Below are positions 23,929 to 32,418 of a DNA stretch of 49,833 nucleotides, piece by piece. The DNA is from Synergistales bacterium (GTDB taxonomy: Bacteria > Synergistota > Synergistia > Synergistales > Synergistaceae), in assembly GCA_026002695.1 (NCBI GenBank), contig BOCB01000005.1:1-49833 (forward strand), written 5' to 3'. Below the pieces are notes generated by a model, which ran no database searches, was not told the origin of the DNA, and saw only the letters and a program-made list of their open reading frames with translations. Numbering within the stretch: position 1 is the first letter of the stretch; each line of letters opens with the position of its first letter. Made by a program: the position numbers and the translations under genes.

Positions 23929-25925
23929 AAACACTCACACAATATAAAAGCGGCATTGGAAACGACAAATTTTGGAATAGATTATCTCAAATCATCATGA
24001 TATCTTTTCTCATATCGGGCTTGGTGTATGCGTTTTCCAGAGCCAATTACACCGGCGAGAGTGATGATTATATGATTGCGTCGGTTTCAATTCAAGAACA
24101 TGCTTCGCTTGACATACGGTCTGGCGACATCGATCAATTGGAAAAAGAATTTCCCGGAGGACTTGAGCGCGTAAGAGAAACATTTGAGGCCGGAAGTTAT
24201 GTCAAAGATGTTTACGGAAAGCAATATCCCTGGTATATGGGCACGTACTCAATCAGTGTATTGCCCGTTAAAACAGTGACTAAGTTTTTCAATCTGCCTC
24301 AGACTTATGTGTTTCACATAAGCAATGTTCTATATTATGCCCTTGCTCTATTAGTGGTGTATTTTTATTTCAATCAGACAAGGAAAAAAATATTTTTGAC
24401 AATCTTATTATTAGTCTGCTCCCCTACGTTTGTCTATATTTCCTGGGCATCGGCGGAATTTTTTATATGTTCATTGATGATTATTTCATTGGTTTTTTAT
24501 ACGAATGGAAATCGTTATTTAGCCGCGCTTTTTGCGTCAATCGCCGCGACTTTGAACATAGTGATTGGTGCGTTTGGCCTTATTATGATTGCGGATTATT
24601 TTATATCTGAGTACAAGCAGAAGGGAAAAGAAACTTTCCTTACCGTAATCCGGCAGAACTGGAAAAAGACGCTTGGACTCGCGATATGTTTTATCCCGGC
24701 CTTGATTACGCCGTTATGGAATTTGTACCATTATCACAAAGTGACACCGCAATTAGATGCGGCTCAGTTTGACGTTTTTTTATTGCGGAGGTTTGTTGCT
24801 TATTTATTCGATCTAAATTTTGGTCTTTTGCCATATTTTCCAATGCTTCTGATATTATTTTTCACCATTGTAATAGCCGGAATATATAAAAAAGAACGAC
24901 AGGCTATTATGCTGGCGCTTGGTTTTTTTGCGGTTGTGCTATCGTACTCCGTCGTGGGTCATATTAATTGCGGTATTACCGCTATGGCGCGTTATAATTC
25001 ATGGATCACGCCATTTTTGGTTATAACGGTTGTTTCTCAGTATGACAAGTTATTTAAAAAAATCAAAACATCAAATGTCATAGCTGTACTGTTGATAATT
25101 TCAGCAGGCGTCACCTTTGCTTCGACAAAAGCAGTTATGGATTACAACGGCGGAGACTATGTCCATTTTACGCCTGTCGCAAAATTCTTTATGGACAACG
25201 CTCCTGCTTTTTATAATCCATATCCATTTACATTTATCAACAGGCTTAGGCATATTGACGGAGGCTACGATTATAACGCGACGCTTCCATTCATTTATTT
25301 TTCCGATGATGGGTTTGCCAGGAAAATTCTATTTCCGCCAAAATGCAATGATCCTATGATGTTTTTTGATTTTAATTTGTCAGTTGAAAAAAATGACACA
25401 AGCCGTTTCGAGGAACAAGTGCGGAATATCATGGCGAGTCATAGAGGTGATTGGGCATATCTTAATATTAATCCAAAAATGACGGTTACCATGAAAAAAG
25501 ATGAAATTACCGATTATCTGTCCAAACTTAATAATCCTGATTATCTCGTGATAATTTCTGTCCGTGATGAAGCGTCTCGCAATATCAATGATGAGATTGC
25601 TCATGAATTGTCCGTTATAGGTTTGCGGCAGGATTTGCGCGGGAAATACCGCCAAAGCTATATAGCGGTGATTGATTCCGGAAGTGTTGTGTTCGAAGAT
25701 TTGCAAAACGCGGTAATTAAGTACGCGGAAGTATTCGGCGATGTCTCTGTTGAAGTTGTAAGCGCGGGATACTTGGTTGGCAATGTTTCAGATATCAAAA
25801 TAAACGGTAGAAATTATTCTAAAAACAGCCGTGGTCTTAACATTGTTATTTACAGCAAAAAAGAAAAAACGGTTGTCGATAGCGTCGCTTTTGATACATT
25901 TGACCAGTTGCAGTGCTCACGGTAG
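23925..25925 (+). CDS. Multi-pass membrane protein, probable GT-C glycosyltransferase
   Basis: 666 residues with about ten transmembrane helices in the first two thirds and a soluble C-terminal domain. The first external loop carries an acidic pair (GESDDYM) and a PWYMGTYS segment, as expected for GT-C enzymes that take sugars from polyprenyl carriers. The family is not assigned with certainty. AAGGAGG precedes ATG 23925, which overlaps the methyltransferase stop by four bases. The gene is clearly richer in A+T than its neighbours, suggesting acquisition by transfer. It is followed by a phosphoribosyl-polyprenol synthase, so a D-arabinose or ribose-derived surface sugar is plausible. Confidence 0.6.
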   Translation: MKTLTQYKSGIGNDKFWNRLSQIIMISFLISGLVYAFSRANYTGESDDYMIASVSIQEHASLDIRSGDIDQLEKEFPGGLERVRETFEAGSYVKDVYGKQYPWYMGTYSISVLPVKTVTKFFNLPQTYVFHISNVLYYALALLVVYFYFNQTRKKIFLTILLLVCSPTFVYISWASAEFFICSLMIISLVFYTNGNRYLAALFASIAATLNIVIGAFGLIMIADYFISEYKQKGKETFLTVIRQNWKKTLGLAICFIPALITPLWNLYHYHKVTPQLDAAQFDVFLLRRFVAYLFDLNFGLLPYFPMLLILFFTIVIAGIYKKERQAIMLALGFFAVVLSYSVVGHINCGITAMARYNSWITPFLVITVVSQYDKLFKKIKTSNVIAVLLIISAGVTFASTKAVMDYNGGDYVHFTPVAKFFMDNAPAFYNPYPFTFINRLRHIDGGYDYNATLPFIYFSDDGFARKILFPPKCNDPMMFFDFNLSVEKNDTSRFEEQVRNIMASHRGDWAYLNINPKMTVTMKKDEITDYLSKLNNPDYLVIISVRDEASRNINDEIAHELSVIGLRQDLRGKYRQSYIAVIDSGSVVFEDLQNAVIKYAEVFGDVSVEVVSAGYLVGNVSDIKINGRNYSKNSRGLNIVIYSKKEKTVVDSVAFDTFDQLQCSR

Positions 25926-25933
25926 ATGATGGG

Positions 25934-26809
25934 ATGAAACAGTATTTACAACTCCTGCGCCCTCAACACTGGGTCAAAAATTTACTCGTGTTCCTGCCGC
26001 TTGTGACATCGCGCAGTCTTTTCGATTTGTCGTTGTTCGCAAGGGTTTGCGCCGGAGCGGCTGTGTTCTGCCTGCTGTCGTCCGTGGTGTATGTGTGCAA
26101 CGACATTATGGACGCGGACAGCGACCGCTGCCACCCGGTAAAGTGTAAGCGCCCCGTCGCAAGCGGAGCTGTTACCGCGAACTCGGCCAAAGGGCTTGTC
26201 GCGGTGCTGCTTGGTGTGATAATTGCTGCGGGAGCGCTCACGTTTGACGGCAACATTGCGGCGTGGGCGGTACTTGCGTTGTACTTCGGTTTGAACATTG
26301 CTTACAGCGCGCGGCTGAAGCACGTTGCTATCGCAGACGTTTTTGTTCTCGCGTCCGGTTACGCGCTGCGAGTATATTTTTGCTCGGCGATAACGGGGAT
26401 TGAAATTTCAAAGTGGCTGTTCCTGACGCTAACGGTCGGCGCGTTGTTTATGGCACTCGGCAAGCGGCGCGGCGAGATGCGCATACAAGACGGCGGCTGT
26501 AGAACGCGAAAGGTACTTGCGCTGTATTCGGATGCGTTTCTCGACAAGACGATGTATATTTGCGAGGCGATTGCGGTTGTGTTCTATTCGCTTTGGAGTA
26601 TCGACAGCGTGACGGTTACGCAGAGCAACAGCAACAACATCATTTTCACAGTGCCATTCGTTCTGGTGATTTTTATGCGGTACAATCTGCTGCTTGAACG
26701 TGATACGGACGGCGATCCTATGAACATGCTGATGAACGACAAACCGCTGCTGATAATCTGCGGCGTATTCGCGGCGGCGTTTGTCGCGCTGCTGTATGCG
26801 CAAATATAA
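25934..26809 (+). CDS. UbiA-type prenyltransferase, probable decaprenyl-phosphate phosphoribosyltransferase
   Basis: Integral membrane enzyme of 291 residues. The start MKQYLQLLRPQHWVKNLLVF is typical of DPPR synthases, which join phosphoribose to polyprenyl phosphate. The first aspartate motif is NDIMDADSD; a second polar motif is YSARLKHVAIADV. About eight membrane helices. ATG 25934 was chosen because the family N-terminus begins there; the frame opens at a TTG that lies inside the previous gene. It follows the GT-C gene and supplies a lipid-linked sugar donor. The precise prenyl chain is not known. Confidence 0.75.
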   Translation: MKQYLQLLRPQHWVKNLLVFLPLVTSRSLFDLSLFARVCAGAAVFCLLSSVVYVCNDIMDADSDRCHPVKCKRPVASGAVTANSAKGLVAVLLGVIIAAGALTFDGNIAAWAVLALYFGLNIAYSARLKHVAIADVFVLASGYALRVYFCSAITGIEISKWLFLTLTVGALFMALGKRRGEMRIQDGGCRTRKVLALYSDAFLDKTMYICEAIAVVFYSLWSIDSVTVTQSNSNNIIFTVPFVLVIFMRYNLLLERDTDGDPMNMLMNDKPLLIICGVFAAAFVALLYAQI

Positions 26810-26815
26810 GCTGAA

Positions 26816-26941
26816 ATGCAACTGATAATCTGTGATGCCCACGGCACACTGTATTTTGAGCGTCCTGTTCGGCGGCGTATTCTGCTTGAACTGACGGCGT
26901 TCTGTTCTCTCTTGCCGCAAAATGCCGTAAAAAATGAGTAA
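26816..26941 (+). pseudogene. Truncated HAD-type phosphatase start (41 codons)
   Basis: Begins 6 bp after the ubiA stop with MQLIICDAHGTLYFERP, which resembles the DxDGTL nucleophile motif of HAD phosphatases, but with His at the second Asp. The frame stops after 41 codons without the rest of the fold. Such phosphatases are often coupled to DPPR synthase, so this could be a decayed partner gene. Confidence 0.35.
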
Positions 26942-27006
26942 GCTTGGCCGCCTAATCGCCGCGCTTTGCATGGACACAGCGGAGTAGCAGGGACGACCGC
27001 CCTTAA

Positions 27007-28656
27007 TTATTCCTCCGTATCGGGTTCATCAGCCTCGGGTATGTCCGCGTTTATTGGTTTTGACATAAGAATTTCAGCGCCTAATTGCAAGGACAGCATT
27101 TCTATCGATACTCCGGACGGGTTCGCCGGCTTTCCCCGTGAGGGCTCGCCGTCTGTGACCGGCATCGCTGCCGGCGCCGGAGGGAGGTTTTTTGTAACGG
27201 CAGGAGAGGGCTTCGTCGCTCCGAACGTTCGCTCGATGGCAACGCGGGTTCGCGGCGACTCCAGAGCGGCCGCGGAGTGCTTTGTGGAATTTGAGCTGTC
27301 TATGGTAATCACGCCGTCGTTGATGTATATCGAAGCGTCTGTCATTATTGCGCAGATGGAGATGTCGCTCTCCCATAACTCGCGGAATTTCGCGGCTATG
27401 GATTGCGCTGACGCGCTGTCAATGTCGGGAGCGGGCGGCAAGGGACGGTCGGGGAGGGTAGGCGCGGGCAGTTCCCCGCCGGAAACGGGCGATTGGTCAA
27501 GAGCGGGCGACCGGGGGCGGTCGCCCCTGCCGAACGGCGCGGTCTCCTGTATGGTGGTTTTCGCCGTACCGTTTGACGCTTCCATCAGCGAGAAGAGCAG
27601 CAGGCCGGCGAAGACGTCGGTGCTTGCGCCCCATCTCGCGCGCGGGTAGAGCGCCGCGCAGGAACCGACCATGCCGCGCAGCGCGGCACCGCTCCATGAA
27701 GGGGTTTCTTTTTTAAGGAAATCCTTCTCGCCCTCGGAGAGGGGCATACCGCCAAACGACGCGTCGGCCCAGAGGCTGTACGCCCACATGTCGCGCAGAA
27801 GAGGGAAGAGCGCGTCGAGGAAGCGCTCCTGCGAAACTCCGAGGCTGAGTAATTTTTTCAGCTCCGCCGACGCCCCGGCCGTGTTCGCGCGCAGCAGCGA
27901 GACGAACTGTTCGGCCTCTCTCCTGCTTCCGCCTCCGAAGAGGCTGCGCACGGACTCCGAAGAGAGGGCGCCGCCGCCGAGAGCGACCGCCTGCTCGGCG
28001 AGCGAGAGCGCGTCGCGGAGCGCGCCGTCCGCGCTGCGGGCTATCTCCCATATCGCGTCGCCGTCCGCCTCGAAACCCTCGAAGCCGGCTACTTGACGCA
28101 GGCGCGCCGCTATGTCGTCGGGCTGTATCTTGTGGAAGGGTATGTGCTGGCAGCGGGAGCGTATCGTAACGGGAACCTTGTGCGGCTCCGTCGTCGCGAA
28201 TATGAACAGGACGCCTTGCGGCGGCTCCTCGATTGTCTTGAGGAGGGCGTTGAACGCGCCGGCTGACAGCATGTGAACCTCGTCCAATATGTAGACCTTG
28301 CTGCGGCTCGACATCGAGACGAGGCCGACGTGCGAGTTGAGCTCGCGTATGTTATCGACGCCGTTGTTCGAGGCGGCGTCTATCTCCATCACGTCGAGGT
28401 GCTCGCCCGCCGCGATCGCCCTGCACGACGCGCACTCGCAGCACGGTTCGCCGTCCGCCGGGTTCTCGCAGTTCACTAACTTCGCGAGTATGCGGGCTGC
28501 CGTGGTCTTGCCGCACCCCCTTGGCCCCGAGAAGAGGTACGCCTGGCTGAGCCGCGACGCGAGGAAGGACGAGCGCAGCAGTTCGACCGCCGCGCCCTGC
28601 CCCGCTATCTCCGAAAATTTGTTTGGGCGGTACTTGCGATACAGCGATACCTGCAA
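27007..28656 (-). CDS. dnaX: DNA polymerase III subunit gamma/tau
   Basis: Clamp-loader ATPase. Walker A is FSGPRGCGKTT; the zinc module has C-x8-C-x2-C-x2-C spacing (NCENPADGEPCCECASC); Walker B is VYILDEVHML; sensor 1 is FATTEPHKVPVTIRSRCQ. Domain III follows up to about residue 365. A Pro/Ala-rich linker then carries an in-frame palindromic element (27505-27526). The start is TTG 28656 after GGAAGGATG. It is 16 bp downstream of the racemase gene and co-directional. The C-terminal part is divergent. I see no short frameshift product. Confidence 0.93.
   Translation of the reverse strand: MQVSLYRKYRPNKFSEIAGQGAAVELLRSSFLASRLSQAYLFSGPRGCGKTTAARILAKLVNCENPADGEPCCECASCRAIAAGEHLDVMEIDAASNNGVDNIRELNSHVGLVSMSSRSKVYILDEVHMLSAGAFNALLKTIEEPPQGVLFIFATTEPHKVPVTIRSRCQHIPFHKIQPDDIAARLRQVAGFEGFEADGDAIWEIARSADGALRDALSLAEQAVALGGGALSSESVRSLFGGGSRREAEQFVSLLRANTAGASAELKKLLSLGVSQERFLDALFPLLRDMWAYSLWADASFGGMPLSEGEKDFLKKETPSWSGAALRGMVGSCAALYPRARWGASTDVFAGLLLFSLMEASNGTAKTTIQETAPFGRGDRPRSPALDQSPVSGGELPAPTLPDRPLPPAPDIDSASAQSIAAKFRELWESDISICAIMTDASIYINDGVITIDSSNSTKHSAAALESPRTRVAIERTFGATKPSPAVTKNLPPAPAAMPVTDGEPSRGKPANPSGVSIEMLSLQLGAEILMSKPINADIPEADEPDTEE
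27505..27526. repeat. REP-like palindrome inside dnaX
   Basis: GGGCGACC-GGGGGC-GGTCGCCC is an 8-bp perfect stem. An almost identical element stands between genes at 42423-42444. In dnaX it encodes part of the linker (GRGDRPRSPA). Confidence 0.7.
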
Positions 28657-28672
28657 GGCGTCATCCTTCCCT

Positions 28673-29680
28673 TTACAGCCTGAAGCCCTCCGGCATCGGA
28701 TCGTCCGGTTCCAGCACCAAGTTATTGAAGCCGGATATGTAGGCCATGCCCGATATTCTCGGAATAAACGCCTTGTAGTCGGCCACCTTGGTCTCCTCCT
28801 CGATCCTGCCCTCGAAGACAGTGTCGATTATGCTGTGATTTTCGAGAACCATGCCGGGCTTCAATATGCCCTTCGCGTAGAACTGCGCCATGCGCGCGGA
28901 CGTGCCCGTTCCGCACGGCGAACGGTCAACCTCCGCCTCGCCGAACACGCATACGTTGCGCGTTGTGATCCGCTCTCCGCGAACCTCCGGCGGCGTTACG
29001 AACACCGTGCCGTAGACCCACGTTATGTCCCTCTCGGGGTGAGACACCTTCACGTTCGCGCTGAACGTCTCGCGGATCGCCATTGCCTTCTCCGTGATCT
29101 CCCCCGCGTTCTCCGGCTTTATCTCGATCCCCGCGTCGGACGCGTTCACGAAGAGGTAAAACGCGCCGCCGAAGCAGACGTCCGCCGACACCTCGCCAAT
29201 GCCCTTTACGGAAAGCTTCACGTCGGATTTGTACATGAAAGCAGGCACGTTGTGGAAGTATATCTCCGTCACCTTGCCGCCCTCGACTCTGACGTGCGAG
29301 ACGACGCGTCCGGCGGGAACGTCTAATTTCAGGACGTTGATCCCTTCCTTCGAGGGCAGTATGCCCGTGTCGATGACAACCTTGGAAACGCCTATCGTGC
29401 CGTGTCCGCACATCGTCCCCATGCCGCCGTTCTCGATGAAGAGCACTCCGATGTCCCCGTCGTCGGTGGCGGGGGGCGTCAGTATCGCGCCGTACATCGC
29501 CTCATGGCCGCGCGGTTCGCGCATGACGAGCTTGCGGATGTGGTCGAGGTTCTCCAGCACGTAAGAGCGCCTGTCGATCATGGTCTTTCCGAAAACAGGA
29601 GGGAAGCCCGACGTGACGACGCGGACGGGCTCGCCCGCCGTGTGCGCGTCTATACAACTTAACATTCTGCTAAACTGCAT
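28673..29680 (-). CDS. Proline racemase / 4-hydroxyproline 2-epimerase family enzyme
   Basis: PLP-independent racemase fold. Both catalytic cysteines are present, in MCGHGTIG and DRSPCGTGTSAR, so it should be a racemase or epimerase and not the Cys/Thr dehydratase type. The exact substrate (L-proline or trans-4-hydroxy-L-proline) cannot be read from the sequence. The start was set at ATG 29680 (MQFSRMLSCIDAHTAGEP), which matches the family N-terminus; a GTG three codons upstream is possible. It overlaps the malQ stop by 11 bp. It fits use of proline from collagen or peptides by an amino-acid fermenter. Confidence 0.85.
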   Translation of the reverse strand: MQFSRMLSCIDAHTAGEPVRVVTSGFPPVFGKTMIDRRSYVLENLDHIRKLVMREPRGHEAMYGAILTPPATDDGDIGVLFIENGGMGTMCGHGTIGVSKVVIDTGILPSKEGINVLKLDVPAGRVVSHVRVEGGKVTEIYFHNVPAFMYKSDVKLSVKGIGEVSADVCFGGAFYLFVNASDAGIEIKPENAGEITEKAMAIRETFSANVKVSHPERDITWVYGTVFVTPPEVRGERITTRNVCVFGEAEVDRSPCGTGTSARMAQFYAKGILKPGMVLENHSIIDTVFEGRIEEETKVADYKAFIPRISGMAYISGFNNLVLEPDDPMPEGFRL

Positions 29681-31265
29681 CACAGACACCGCCTTCCTTT
29701 TCTTCTTCCGGTTCGTTCAGCCTGTCATAGACGATCGCCATCTCCCTGATGGACTCCGCCTGCGCTTTGAGACCGTCAAGGCTCTCTAAGCGCCACGCCC
29801 AGTTCCCCTCCGTGGTGGACGGGGTGTTCACGCGAGCCTCGCTGCCGAGGCCGAGTACGTCCTGCGGCGTTATCACGGCGAGGTCGGCCACGCTTGAGAT
29901 GACCATGTTCAGCATTTGCTCTCTGACTTTGTTCGCGTCCGTCTTCTTCGAGCCGGTGTAGCGCAGGAAATTCTCCTTCTCCTCGCTCGCCGCGCTGTCC
30001 TTCCACCAGCCGGCTGTCGTGTTGTTGTCGTGGGTTCCGGCGTAGACGACGCAGTTCTCTATGTGGTGGTGAGGTATGTACGGATTGGAGGGCATCCCTT
30101 CGCTGAACGCGAAGTGCAGCACCTTCATGCCGGGCAGGCCGAACTCCTTCATGACGTTCGTCACATCTTCGGTAATCACGCCGAGATCCTCCGCTATGAA
30201 CGGCATTTTCCCGTTATCGTCGGCGAAGCAGAACTTTATCGCGTGGAACAGGTCGCGCCCCGGCCCGCGCTCCCACTTGCCGTTCACAGCCGTATCCTCG
30301 TCGGCCGGTATCTCCCAGTAACCCACCAATCCGCGGAAGTGATCTATTCTCATCATGTCCACGTTGAGCAGCGCGTGACGGAACCTGCCGAGCCACCAGT
30401 AGTATCCGTTGTCCCTCATCTTGTCCCATTTATATATCGGGTTGCCCCAGCGCTGGCCGGTCTCGCTGAAATAATCCGGCGGAACTCCGGCGACGCACGC
30501 AGGCATCCCATCTTCGTCCAGCTTGAACAGATCCTGCCGTCCCCATACCTCCGCGCTGTCGTGCGCGACGTACAGCGGCATGTCGCTCACGAGCGTTATG
30601 CCCTTGTCGTGGCAGAGTTGGCTCATGATCTCGAACTGCCGGAAGAATATGAATTGAGAAAATCGGCAGAAGTCGAGCTTATGGGCGACGTCGGGTTCGG
30701 ATTTGAGGCTGTCGAGCACGCTCCAGTCGCGAGTGCGGTACTCGATCTGCCACTTATACCACGGAAGGTCGCCGGATAAATCCCGGAGTACGCAGTAGAG
30801 CGAGTAATCCTCCAGCCAGTACGCCTCTCTGACGCAGAAGTTCCAGAACTCGTCTGACAACTCCTTGAAGCGGGTTTTGTAAGCGTCGTCGCGCCGGAAG
30901 GTAACATAAGCGCCGTAGAGCATCTTCAGTTTTTTGCGGTATATCTTGTCAAAGTCCACTTGCTTCGACGGGGGTTCCTCCATGCTCTTCGTTTCGGACT
31001 TGCTGAGCAGCCCCCAATCGACCAGGAGATCCGGCGATATAAGGGAGATGTTGCCGGCAAAGGCCGACGGCGAGCTGTAAGGCGAGTGCCCCATGACCGA
31101 AGAGGTCGGCCCCGTAGGCAGAAACTGCCAGACGAGACAGCCCGCGTCGGAGAGAAAATCGATGAACTCGTTCGCCGAGTCCCCCATATCGCCCACCCCA
31201 TACTTGCCCGGCAGGCTCGATATGTGCGTCAGCATTCCTAATTTGCGATTGCGCTCATTTGTCAA
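29670..31265 (-). CDS. malQ: 4-alpha-glucanotransferase (amylomaltase), GH77
   Basis: Transfers alpha-1,4-glucan chains; 531 residues, normal for the family. Recognisable segments: HISSLPGKYGVGDMG, FLPTGPTSSVMGHSPYSS, SDMPLYVAHDSAEVW, MRIDHFRG (catalytic Asp), FIAEDLGVITEDV (acid/base Glu) and YAGTHDNNTTAGWW. The start is TTG 31265 after GGAAGGGG. The last residues (EEEKEGGVCDAV) are not conserved and overlap the next gene. Confidence 0.93.
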   Translation of the reverse strand: MTNERNRKLGMLTHISSLPGKYGVGDMGDSANEFIDFLSDAGCLVWQFLPTGPTSSVMGHSPYSSPSAFAGNISLISPDLLVDWGLLSKSETKSMEEPPSKQVDFDKIYRKKLKMLYGAYVTFRRDDAYKTRFKELSDEFWNFCVREAYWLEDYSLYCVLRDLSGDLPWYKWQIEYRTRDWSVLDSLKSEPDVAHKLDFCRFSQFIFFRQFEIMSQLCHDKGITLVSDMPLYVAHDSAEVWGRQDLFKLDEDGMPACVAGVPPDYFSETGQRWGNPIYKWDKMRDNGYYWWLGRFRHALLNVDMMRIDHFRGLVGYWEIPADEDTAVNGKWERGPGRDLFHAIKFCFADDNGKMPFIAEDLGVITEDVTNVMKEFGLPGMKVLHFAFSEGMPSNPYIPHHHIENCVVYAGTHDNNTTAGWWKDSAASEEKENFLRYTGSKKTDANKVREQMLNMVISSVADLAVITPQDVLGLGSEARVNTPSTTEGNWAWRLESLDGLKAQAESIREMAIVYDRLNEPEEEKEGGVCDAV

Positions 31266-31328
31266 TTAAATTACCCCTTCCTCGGATTTGGAAAGAAAGC
31301 GCGTATATTACGATAATCTTTTCTTGCG

Positions 31329-31369
31329 GCGGCTCCGCTATCCGCGCCGCGTTCAGCGCGGCGCCCTTT
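31329..31369. repeat. Duplicate of the asd 3' end
   Basis: These 41 bp match the last codons of asd and the following base region (31401-31441) at 36 of 41 positions. In this copy the segment forms a perfect hairpin GCGCCGCG-ctgaa-CGCGGCGC. It is not translated in a gene. Confidence 0.65.
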
Positions 31370-31381
31370 ATAAAGGCCGAT

Positions 31382-31402
31382 GTATCGTTAGGAGCCTAAA
31401 GC
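31382..31402 (-). repeat. Dispersed repeat, short copy B
   Basis: ATCGTTAGGAGCCTAAAG is the half-site of the element seen at 20065, 39881 and 43635. It lies just past the asd stop, between the two duplicated segments. Confidence 0.4.
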
Positions 31403-32415
31403 AGTTCGGCTATCTGCACCGCGTTCAGCGCGGCGCCCTTTCTCAGGTTGTCGGCGACCACCCAAAGGGCGAGCGCCCCTTCGAGGCCGGTGTCCTTGCG
31501 TATGCGCCCGACATAAACGGCGTCCTTTCCGGCGGCGAACCTCGGGCGCGGATAAACGGAGCCGCCCGGGTTGTCCTGTAAGTTCACGCCGGGAGCGTCC
31601 TTGAGTATCTCGCGAGCCTCGTCGGGCGACAACGGCTTGTCGAACCTCGCCACTATAGCCTCGCCGTGGCTGCGGAAGATCGGGACGCGCACGGTCGTGC
31701 AGCTCACCGGCAGGTCGTCGATGTGCATTATCTTTCTCGACTCGCGCACCATCTTCCACTCTTCCTCGGATACGCCGTCTATGTCGAAAGCCCCTATGTG
31801 AGGCAGGAGATCGAACGCTATGGGGTGCGGATAAACGAGGGACGAGGACGGCTCATTTCCCTCCAATATCTCGCGGCTGCCCGTGTCGAGCACCTCCAGC
31901 GCCTCCTGGCCTGTTCCGGAGACCGACTGAAAAGTCGTGTAGGAGACGTAGTTGAGGCCGGCCGCCTTGTGCAGCGGGTAGAGAGCGACTACCGCCTGTA
32001 TCGTCGAGCAGTTCGGGTTGGCTATTATGCCCTTCTTGTCCGCTTCCTTTATGTCCTCCGGGTTTACCTCGGGCACGATGAGCGGAACGGACGAATCCAT
32101 CCTCCACGCGGAGCTGTTGTCGACGACGATGGCTCCCGCTTCGGCGGCCACAGGAGCCCAGCGCTTCGACGGCGACGCTCCAGCTGAGAAGAGGGCGATG
32201 TCCGCGCCGTTAAACGAGTCCGGGCCGACCGCGCTCACCGTATATCGGCTGCCCTTGAAATCAATGGTCTGCCCGGCGGAGTGCTCCGACGCGAGAGGCA
32301 CTATTTCCGACACAGGAAAGTCCCTCTGCTCCAAAACCTTCAGCATCTCGCGGCCGACTAAGCCGGTCGCCCCGAGAACCGCCACTTTCTTCGCTTTTTT
32401 CACAATATCGGACAT
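31396..32415 (-). CDS. asd: Aspartate-semialdehyde dehydrogenase
   Basis: Second step of the aspartate pathway. NADPH-binding VAVLGATGLVGREML at the N-terminus, the catalytic Cys in IANPNCSTIQ, and a substrate-binding segment with TTVRVPIFRSHGEAI. Length 339 is typical. The gene follows lysC by 3 bp and is last in a thrC-thrB-lysC-asd transcription order. Confidence 0.95.
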   Translation of the reverse strand: MSDIVKKAKKVAVLGATGLVGREMLKVLEQRDFPVSEIVPLASEHSAGQTIDFKGSRYTVSAVGPDSFNGADIALFSAGASPSKRWAPVAAEAGAIVVDNSSAWRMDSSVPLIVPEVNPEDIKEADKKGIIANPNCSTIQAVVALYPLHKAAGLNYVSYTTFQSVSGTGQEALEVLDTGSREILEGNEPSSSLVYPHPIAFDLLPHIGAFDIDGVSEEEWKMVRESRKIMHIDDLPVSCTTVRVPIFRSHGEAIVARFDKPLSPDEAREILKDAPGVNLQDNPGGSVYPRPRFAAGKDAVYVGRIRKDTGLEGALALWVVADNLRKGAALNAVQIAELL

Positions 32416-32418
32416 TTC

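Noticed and set aside
27700..27725. A6 run in dnaX as a programmed frameshift site for a short gamma subunit
   Set aside because: The run starts on a codon boundary (CTT AAA AAA GAA), not in the A AAA AAG phase used in E. coli, and the -1 frame stays open for a long distance, so no short product would result.
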